This document shows positions 6,365-11,639 of a DNA stretch of 11,639 bases, piece by piece (positions within the stretch are counted from its first letter, which is position 1; every line of letters starts with the position of its first letter). Below the pieces are notes generated by a model, which was not told the origin of the DNA, searched no databases, and worked only from the letters and a program-made list of their open reading frames with translations. The stretch is from an uncultured Bacteroides sp. (GTDB lineage: Bacteria; Bacteroidota; Bacteroidia; Bacteroidales; Bacteroidaceae): contig USPQ01000089.1 of NCBI GenBank assembly GCA_900556625.1, forward strand, positions 1 through 11,639. Direction: 5' to 3'. The translations under genes were made by a program, and so were the position numbers.

Positions 6365-9300
6365 TTACTTTTTCTTCATCGCATCATAAATCACTTCCTG
6401 TATCCGCTCGCGTATGTGCAGCCTAATTAACTTGCGATTGGTAACATCCGGATAAATCCGGTTGCTAAGAAAGACATAAACCAGTTCGTTAACCGGATCC
6501 ACCCATGCGCACGTACCGGTAAATCCGGTATGACCATAGACTTCTGCCGGAGCATCGGAAGCGCAGTTCCCTTTCTTCGAGTCTTCCCTATCCGGTTTAT
6601 CAAATCCCAGTCCCCGCCGGCTTATCTTTGAAACCGAAGTAGTGAACAACTGGCAAGTCTCTTTGCTCAAATAACGCCGGCCGTCTATTTCTCCCCCGTT
6701 CAATAACATCTGATATACACGGGCTACTTCGCGGGCAGTAGAGAATAATCCGGCATTGCCAGCCAATCCGCCGAAGAAAGCGGAAGCCTCATCATGCACG
6801 AATCCTTGCAGGGTATCTTTCCGCAAGAAGCGGTCGTTATTGGAAGGAACGACTTCCGACTTTGCCAGACGACGCAAAGGCAGGTAACCTGTACGCTCCA
6901 GTCCCAACGGTTCGTAAAACTCGCTTTGCAAGTATGCCTCCATTGGCATTCCCGCAAGCTGTTCAACCAGCATTCCCAACAGGATAAATCCAATATCACT
7001 ATATACATAACGTTTCTGCCCCAACGGCGCTTCCACAATTTTCTCTTCTATCACCTTGCGGAACGATCGGTTCAACCACAGATTATCACAGATTTGAATG
7101 GTATAATCCCCGGTTTTCGTTGGAGATACATATTCTTCCTTAAACTTGAAATTCGGATTTGCCCACGTATTTGTTCCTATATTCACCGGATGCTGTGCAT
7201 CTCTACGCGCACTGAACAAACGGCCTTTATAGCTATCCTTATCAATCACTTCCTGATAGAAAGGTAGCCAAGACGGCAGACCGGACTGATGATACAGGAT
7301 CTCCTGAATCGTTATGTCCTTTTTATTGGTGCGCTGCAAAAACGGCAGATAATCCGAAATCTTATCTGTCAGGTTAAAGCGCCCCTTATCATAGAGTTTC
7401 ATAACAGCAAGCAAGGTAGCCGTCGTTTTCGTAAGGGAGGCCAGGTCATAGATATCCGATGATTCGACGCGGGCACTTCCTTTTCCTGTATGTGTGCCGA
7501 AAGCTTTATCGACCATTACATGACCATTTTTCATAACTACTACCTGACAACCGGGATAGGCTCCTTGCCGGATACCGTCCAAAGCAACAGAATCAATCCG
7601 CTTCAACGACACAGATGAAAGGCCGTATTCTTCAGGTACAAAATGCAAAGGAGTTTTCGGAGTGATTGTCACCCCCGCACCTGTATGGAATAATCCGCCC
7701 AAACTCGCCGACAATCTTCCATCCGCAGTGGCTTTGGCAAATAAGACGTCCGCCACCTGACGCTGAATATCCGTATTGTGGCTATGCGCTAACACTACTG
7801 CCGAAGCATGGCTCACCGCGCGCTGAATCTGTAACATCATCTTGCCGGGGGTGAAGAAAAGATAGACAACCGGAGCATCGGGAGCAAACTTCGTAAAGAA
7901 TGGCTGATAAGAAGCTAGGCGTTGTTCGCTGACAGCTACTACAACTCGTTTATAAATAGCTAATGAATCATATAATCGACGGTTTTCTTCTTCTGTCTGT
8001 TTCGGACGAAGGCGGAAACGAACCAGAGATGCATAACGTGTCATTTGCTTTGCTAATGCTTCCGTCTCACCCGGGTCGCCTACTTCGAGCAAAGCTATCT
8101 TCTGGTCTTTGTCCGTATGTAGCGGCAGTACATGATCTTTATTATTCAGAACGGTAATTGCCGCCAGGTTCAGCCGGCGCACCAAGTCGCGCGCCTGCGG
8201 GCTGTTCACCCGCTGCTCCAGGCCGGACAATTGCACGTACTTCTTTTTGCTAAGTCCCAGCGCATATTTGTAGGTCAGTACCTTGCGGCATTTACTTTCT
8301 ATATCTTCCCGGCTCAGTTCGCCTTTTTCAACAGCTGCAAGCACAGCCGGCACTTCCGCCTTCAGATTACGTGGAGCCAGTACCATGTCATTACCTGCCT
8401 GCAATGCCTGCAAGCTGACATTCCCATTGCCCGATACGCCCCTCATGGCAAGCGCATCAGTAAAAATCAATCCTTTAAAAGCCAGTTCATCCGTCAATAA
8501 GTCGTATACGACATTGCGAGACAAAGAAGACGGGAGCCCGCCGATCGGCTCAATGACCGGGACTTGCAGATGTCCCACCATCATACCACCTACTCCGGCA
8601 CGAATCGCTTCCTTAAAAGGATAGAGTTCGACACTGTCCAAACGTTCGCGCGTGAAGGGAAGTATGGGTAGAGCTTTATGCGAATCAACATCAGTATCTC
8701 CATGTCCGGGGAAGTGTTTGCACACAGACAATACTCCTCCTCCTTCCAGACCGGAAGCATAAGCGATTACCTTATCGGCAACTTGTATCGGATCTTCTCC
8801 GAAAGAACGGGTGTTGATTACCGGGTTCTTCGGGTTGATATTCACATCCGCCACCGGAGCAAAATTCACCTGCACACCTATCTGACGGCATTGTCGGGCT
8901 ACTTCACGCCCGTATTCATAAATCAAGCGATTGTCACGAATGCATCCCAACACCATATTCCGTGGAAACACAGGTGTGCCGCGCAAACGCATCGCCAACC
9001 CCCATTCCCCGTCGAAAGTGATCATCACAGGAACTTTCGCCTGCCGTTGTGCCCGGTTGGTTAACTCAACCTGATTCTGCATCTTCCCACCGGAAAAGAG
9101 AAGCCCGCCGACTTTATAAGTATCAATAGCCTCACGCAATAACTCCAAATTTCGCTTGGTGTTTACCGGAGCAATGGTATAGATAAACAACTGGCCGACC
9201 TTTTCTTTAAAGGATAACTTATCCATCACCGAATCGACCCAATGCCGGCAATTCTTATCCTGCTGTGCTTTATATAAGAGCAAAGGTTCAACAGAAGCAG

Positions 9301-9376
9301 CATTCTGGGCCGGACTCGAAACGGATCCGGCTAAAATAAAAAATAAAACAACTAAGATAAAGGGAAATATTCTCAT
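6365..9376 (-). CDS. GH3 beta-N-acetylglucosaminidase (NagZ-like) fused to a beta-lactamase-fold serine hydrolase
   Basis: This exported 1003-residue two-enzyme protein has a signal peptide at residues 1-24. Residues about 45-375 are a GH3 TIM barrel of the NagZ type. The loop KHFPGHGDTDVDSHKALP (220-237) carries the Asp231/His233 acid-base dyad specific to NagZ glucosaminidases, and FTDALAMRG holds the expected nucleophile Asp307. Residues about 400-565 form a second alpha/beta domain as in Bacillus NagZ. Residues about 585-1000 are a class C beta-lactamase/PBP-type hydrolase with SLTK (Ser647, Lys650), YSD (Tyr792) and HTG (949-951). From family knowledge NagZ removes GlcNAc from cell-wall fragments, and a beta-lactamase-fold partner in Bacillus subtilis (AmiE) removes the peptide from MurNAc. 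The ATG overlaps the stop of the metallophosphatase gene by four bases (ATGA), which suggests translational coupling. The amidase role of the second half is inference; esterase or transpeptidase-like activity is possible. Confidence 0.92.
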   Translation of the reverse strand: MRIFPFILVVLFFILAGSVSSPAQNAASVEPLLLYKAQQDKNCRHWVDSVMDKLSFKEKVGQLFIYTIAPVNTKRNLELLREAIDTYKVGGLLFSGGKMQNQVELTNRAQRQAKVPVMITFDGEWGLAMRLRGTPVFPRNMVLGCIRDNRLIYEYGREVARQCRQIGVQVNFAPVADVNINPKNPVINTRSFGEDPIQVADKVIAYASGLEGGGVLSVCKHFPGHGDTDVDSHKALPILPFTRERLDSVELYPFKEAIRAGVGGMMVGHLQVPVIEPIGGLPSSLSRNVVYDLLTDELAFKGLIFTDALAMRGVSGNGNVSLQALQAGNDMVLAPRNLKAEVPAVLAAVEKGELSREDIESKCRKVLTYKYALGLSKKKYVQLSGLEQRVNSPQARDLVRRLNLAAITVLNNKDHVLPLHTDKDQKIALLEVGDPGETEALAKQMTRYASLVRFRLRPKQTEEENRRLYDSLAIYKRVVVAVSEQRLASYQPFFTKFAPDAPVVYLFFTPGKMMLQIQRAVSHASAVVLAHSHNTDIQRQVADVLFAKATADGRLSASLGGLFHTGAGVTITPKTPLHFVPEEYGLSSVSLKRIDSVALDGIRQGAYPGCQVVVMKNGHVMVDKAFGTHTGKGSARVESSDIYDLASLTKTTATLLAVMKLYDKGRFNLTDKISDYLPFLQRTNKKDITIQEILYHQSGLPSWLPFYQEVIDKDSYKGRLFSARRDAQHPVNIGTNTWANPNFKFKEEYVSPTKTGDYTIQICDNLWLNRSFRKVIEEKIVEAPLGQKRYVYSDIGFILLGMLVEQLAGMPMEAYLQSEFYEPLGLERTGYLPLRRLAKSEVVPSNNDRFLRKDTLQGFVHDEASAFFGGLAGNAGLFSTAREVARVYQMLLNGGEIDGRRYLSKETCQLFTTSVSKISRRGLGFDKPDREDSKKGNCASDAPAEVYGHTGFTGTCAWVDPVNELVYVFLSNRIYPDVTNRKLIRLHIRERIQEVIYDAMKKK

Positions 9377-10203
9377 TTACGTTTCAAAGTCAAGTTGAGA
9401 CGACCTACCCGAACTCCACTTTTTCCTGTGTGCATAACGGGTACCTCTTTTCCATCCACATTCTGATAATTCTCCGGTCCTTTCATAAAAGTGTGCGAGT
9501 GTCCGCCCAAAATTACATCGATATTCCGTGTTTTTGCAACCAACTCCCTATCCATTTGAATGCCTAGGTGAGACAGGCATACAACGAGGTCGCATCCCTT
9601 CTCTTTCAACAAGGCAGCTACCTTGTTCGACACTTCAATAGGATCTTCATAAACAGCTCCGACGCATTTATTTGCCTGAATCAAACCTTCCGGTTTCGCT
9701 CCGAGTCCAAAGACACCGATTTTCAACCCAAACCGTTTCAGAATAACGTATGGCTTTACCAAATCTTTCAGCACCGTAGCGTCCAGATTGTAATTGGAAC
9801 AAACCACCGGGAATTTAGCCATTTTGAAGAGTAAAGCCATATTGTCCAGATCAAAATCGAATTCATGATTACCGATAGTCATGGCATCATATCCCATTTC
9901 GTTCATTAACTTGACTTCCACTTCGCCACGGAACATATTATAATAAGGCGTACCTTGTGAAATATCCCCGCAGTCGAACAGCAACACATTTTTATGTTCC
10001 TTGCGGAACTGGTCGAGGAAAGTGGCACGACGGACAAAACCGCCCTCGTCATAGTTACGGTCGCCTTTTTGATTTATAGGTTCGATGCGACTATGCACAT
10101 CGCTTGTCTGCAAAATTATAATTTCTTTGGTATCCTGTGCATAAGTTGAAAAGCCGAAACACACTACAAGGCATACCCATAATGATAGCTGAAATCTCTT
10201 CAT
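9373..10203 (-). CDS. Exported metallophosphatase, N-terminal catalytic domain of 5'-nucleotidase type
   Basis: This 276-residue protein has an N-terminal signal peptide (about 1-22, ending in STYAQ). It carries the full calcineurin-like two-metal site of the UshA/5'-nucleotidase family: DVH (D35, H37), GDISQG (D80, Q83), GNHEFD (N112, H113), H212 in SHLG, and GGHSH (H235, H237). The family hydrolyses nucleoside monophosphates or related phosphoesters outside the cytoplasm. It ends right after the catalytic domain and lacks the usual C-terminal substrate-binding domain. That domain is encoded separately by the gene just upstream, 29 bases away. Its stop overlaps the start of the NagZ-like gene (ATGA at 9373-9376). 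The two nucleotidase halves probably assemble in the periplasm; the substrate is inferred. Confidence 0.92.
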   Translation of the reverse strand: MKRFQLSLWVCLVVCFGFSTYAQDTKEIIILQTSDVHSRIEPINQKGDRNYDEGGFVRRATFLDQFRKEHKNVLLFDCGDISQGTPYYNMFRGEVEVKLMNEMGYDAMTIGNHEFDFDLDNMALLFKMAKFPVVCSNYNLDATVLKDLVKPYVILKRFGLKIGVFGLGAKPEGLIQANKCVGAVYEDPIEVSNKVAALLKEKGCDLVVCLSHLGIQMDRELVAKTRNIDVILGGHSHTFMKGPENYQNVDGKEVPVMHTGKSGVRVGRLNLTLKRK

Positions 10204-10232
10204 ATCCTATATTTTTAGATTCTCCTTTTTAC

Positions 10233-11018
10233 TTATTTTACGGTTATACGTCCGTCCAACTTCGACGTAATGATTTTGCCTTCCGCCGTTTGCTTCCGTA
10301 CATAGTCCAAAAACAATCCGCGTAAAGTAGCATCTTCCGGGCATTCCCTTTTTTCAGCTTGCAGGAAAGCATCCATGCGTCCGTTTCCGTCTGCCAGATA
10401 GTCGATAGTAGCCACGGTATAAAGCTGGTCATCCACTACCGGTTTTCCACCGATCGTAGCATTCAGCAATTCTCCTTTTTTATTGATTTCCAAACGGATA
10501 CCGCTTACACCTTCTCCATGTAAAGAAGCAATTGCTTTAAACAGACGTTTCATGTCCGTACCTTTCATCGTCAAGACGCACAATGAATTTTCAAAAGGAA
10601 GAATTTCAAAAACAGCACCTACCGTGATGTCTCCCTTAGGCAGGATATTACGTAATCCGCCCATATTGACCAGTCCCATATCCGCCGGTTTGCCCAACAC
10701 TTGCGCGGCAGCTTCTTGCAGCACGCTTGCCACCAAATTAGAGAGCAAGCTTTCAGGGGTCCCCTTATCCATTTTCATTTCACTGGTACCGATGACTTCG
10801 TACATCATCGCGTCTACTTTATCCTTGTAGGGTTTTAATACGGTGGTCGCTTTTTTGTCAGGATTAGCATCCCAAGTAGAGTCAATCGTAATCATGTTGC
10901 CCTCCACCTTGGATATTTCATAGCGGGCGGTAGTTTCTTGTGCTGAACGACAGGAAGTAAACAGGAAGCATCCCGTCAAGCCTGCCACAGTCAGTAACTT
11001 TACATAAGTTCGTTTCAT
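10233..11018 (-). CDS. Lipoprotein corresponding to the C-terminal (substrate-binding) domain of 5'-nucleotidase
   Basis: This 261-residue protein has a lipoprotein signal peptide with Cys23 in LFTSC. The body matches the 5_nucleotid_C domain: NMGGLRNILPKGDITVGAVF (118-137) is the conserved N-x-GG-x-R segment, PFENSLCVLTMKG (141-153) follows, and LYTVATIDYLADGNG (199-213) matches the C-terminal core motif. In UshA-like enzymes this last motif reads GGDGF/Y and supplies an aromatic that stacks on the base; here it is DGNGRM, so that aromatic is displaced or missing. The domain has no catalytic site of its own. It is the first gene of the operon, ahead of the matching metallophosphatase (29-base gap), so the usual domain order is reversed. 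It probably anchors a two-chain nucleotidase to the membrane; this is inference. Confidence 0.9.
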   Translation of the reverse strand: MKRTYVKLLTVAGLTGCFLFTSCRSAQETTARYEISKVEGNMITIDSTWDANPDKKATTVLKPYKDKVDAMMYEVIGTSEMKMDKGTPESLLSNLVASVLQEAAAQVLGKPADMGLVNMGGLRNILPKGDITVGAVFEILPFENSLCVLTMKGTDMKRLFKAIASLHGEGVSGIRLEINKKGELLNATIGGKPVVDDQLYTVATIDYLADGNGRMDAFLQAEKRECPEDATLRGLFLDYVRKQTAEGKIITSKLDGRITVK

Positions 11019-11042
11019 GCTCGTTGTTTTTTAGATATGCGA

Positions 11043-11076
11043 CAAATATACAAAAAACATTTGGCTATCTGCCAAA
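11043..11076 (-). promoter_or_regulatory. Promoter of the nucleotidase/NagZ operon
   Basis: On the minus strand TTTG (11076-11073) is followed after 22 bases by TATATTTG (11050-11043), a perfect -7 element. This would start the transcript near 11036, about 18 bases before the ATG at 11018. The spacer is one base longer than the usual 19-21. The -33 box lies in one arm of a palindrome that also holds the -33 box of rplS. Confidence 0.55.
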
Positions 11077-11077
11077 T
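11059..11077. repeat. Perfect inverted repeat between divergent promoters
   Basis: ATTTGGC (11059-11065) and GCCAAAT (11071-11077) are perfect inverted arms around TATCT. Each arm carries the TTTG -33 element of one of two divergent promoters. It could be an operator or simply the shared promoter core. Confidence 0.65.
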
Positions 11078-11091
11078 AATTTGTTACTTTG
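11060..11091 (+). promoter_or_regulatory. Promoter of rplS
   Basis: TTTG (11060-11063), a 20-base spacer and TTACTTTG (11084-11091) fit the Bacteroides -33/-7 promoter with one mismatch in the -7 element. Transcription would begin near 11097, leaving a leader of about 79 bases before the rplS ATG. I did not recognise an established ribosomal-protein leader structure in it. Confidence 0.6.
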
Positions 11092-11175
11092 CACCGCTTT
11101 CGCGCAATCGCTGTCAAGAGACGAGATACTTGGTATGTTGCGTTGTAACGATGAAACAATTTAATAATAACAACA

Positions 11176-11529
11176 ATGGATTTAATTAAAATTGCAGAAG
11201 AAGCATTTGCTACCGGAAAACAGCACCCGAGCTTCAAAGCAGGAGACACTGTAACAGTAGCATATCGTATTATTGAAGGTAACAAAGAACGTGTACAGTT
11301 GTACCGTGGTGTTGTTATCAAAATCGCTGGTCACGGAGACAAAAAACGTTTCACTGTACGTAAAATGTCAGGAACTGTAGGCGTAGAAAGAATTTTCCCC
11401 ATCGAATCACCGGCTATCGACAGCATCGAGGTGAACAAGGTAGGTAAAGTTCGTCGCGCTAAATTGTATTACCTGCGTGCTCTTACCGGTAAGAAAGCTA
11501 GAATCAAAGAAAAAAGAGTTAACAACTAA
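11176..11529 (+). CDS. rplS: 50S ribosomal protein L19
   Basis: The 117-residue protein aligns by eye with bacterial L19 over its whole length: the N-terminal helix, FKAGDTVTVAYRIIEGNKER, the VQLYRGVVIKIAGHG strand pair, FTVRKMSGTVGVERIFPIES, and the basic end VRRAKLYYLRALTGKKARIK. L19 sits at the 30S-50S interface of the ribosome. The start at 11176 gives the standard N-terminus MDLIKIAEEAF; it is preceded by A/T-rich sequence without a Shine-Dalgarno, usual for highly expressed Bacteroides genes. It is transcribed alone from its own promoter and ends in a strong hairpin, so it is a single-gene unit. Confidence 0.98.
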   Translation: MDLIKIAEEAFATGKQHPSFKAGDTVTVAYRIIEGNKERVQLYRGVVIKIAGHGDKKRFTVRKMSGTVGVERIFPIESPAIDSIEVNKVGKVRRAKLYYLRALTGKKARIKEKRVNN

Positions 11530-11549
11530 GATTAACTTTAAGATTCGAG

Positions 11550-11592
11550 ATAAAAAAGGGAACTTCATTCAACATGAAATTCCCTTTTTTAT
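11550..11592 (+). terminator. Strong terminator of rplS
   Basis: Arms 11550-11562 (ATAAAAAAGGGAA) and 11580-11592 (TTCCCTTTTTTAT) pair perfectly over 13 bases. After a C/A mismatch, TTCAT (11564-11568) pairs with ATGAA (11574-11578) around the loop TCAAC. The A-run and T-run make it symmetric, so it could end transcription from both sides. Confidence 0.88.
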
Positions 11593-11639
11593 TTCTTAGC
11601 CTCACCTCTTTTTCCTCACGGTCAAGGAATTGTTCCCCA

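Noticed and set aside
6794..7267. 157-codon and other plus-strand open frames inside the NagZ-like fusion gene
   Set aside because: The minus-strand gene is unbroken and carries full catalytic motifs across this stretch; the plus frames show no known domains.
11602..11639. Possible C-terminal end of a convergent minus-strand gene (reads GNNSLTVRKKR then stop)
   Set aside because: Only about twelve codons are inside the window; the reading is plausible given the symmetric terminator, but too short to support.

Overview
The window looks like chromosomal DNA from a Bacteroides-type bacterium (phylum Bacteroidota). The proteins (DUF4136 lipoprotein, small outer-membrane barrel, exported metallophosphatase, GH3/serine-hydrolase fusion, ribosomal protein L19) are of that type. 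Start codons mostly lack Shine-Dalgarno sequences and follow A/T-rich leaders. Promoter elements match the Bacteroides pattern (TTTG near -33, TAnnTTTG near -7) rather than the E. coli one. The genus assignment is inference; no 16S or phylogenetic marker beyond rplS is present.

Layout. (1) 1-431 is gene-poor and holds a decayed fragment of an AAA/archaeal-type ATPase gene. (2) 432-1767 (-) encodes an NtrC-type sigma-54-dependent response regulator that is broken by a one-base frameshift near 750-775. (3) Divergent from it, 1900-4371 (+) encodes an 823-residue sulfur-handling protein with four domains in one chain: CoA-disulfide/persulfide reductase, rhodanese, TusA, DsrE-like. A MarR-family regulator follows (4406-4759) and the unit ends in a hairpin terminator. 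(4) 4983-6260 (+) is a two-gene envelope cassette: a DUF4136 lipoprotein and an outer-membrane beta-barrel protein. A strong terminator lies between it and the convergent operon. (5) 11018-6365 (-) is a three-gene exported-hydrolase operon: a lipoprotein equal to the C-terminal domain of 5'-nucleotidase, a metallophosphatase equal to the N-terminal catalytic domain, and a 1003-residue NagZ-like glucosaminidase fused to a beta-lactamase-fold serine hydrolase. (6) 11176-11529 (+) is rplS, transcribed divergently from the hydrolase operon and followed by a very strong terminator.

How the genes may work together. The reductase fusion can pass a persulfide sulfur between its rhodanese, TusA and DsrE cysteines and reduce it at the flavin/cysteine site; the adjacent MarR protein is the obvious candidate regulator. 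The hydrolase operon would release nucleosides and phosphate from extracytoplasmic nucleotides and trim cell-wall fragments, a salvage theme. No mobile element, CRISPR array, tRNA or rRNA gene was seen. I found no clearly undescribed system. The most notable points are the two multi-enzyme fusions, the split and reversed 5'-nucleotidase, the shared palindrome between two divergent promoters, and the frameshifted regulator.
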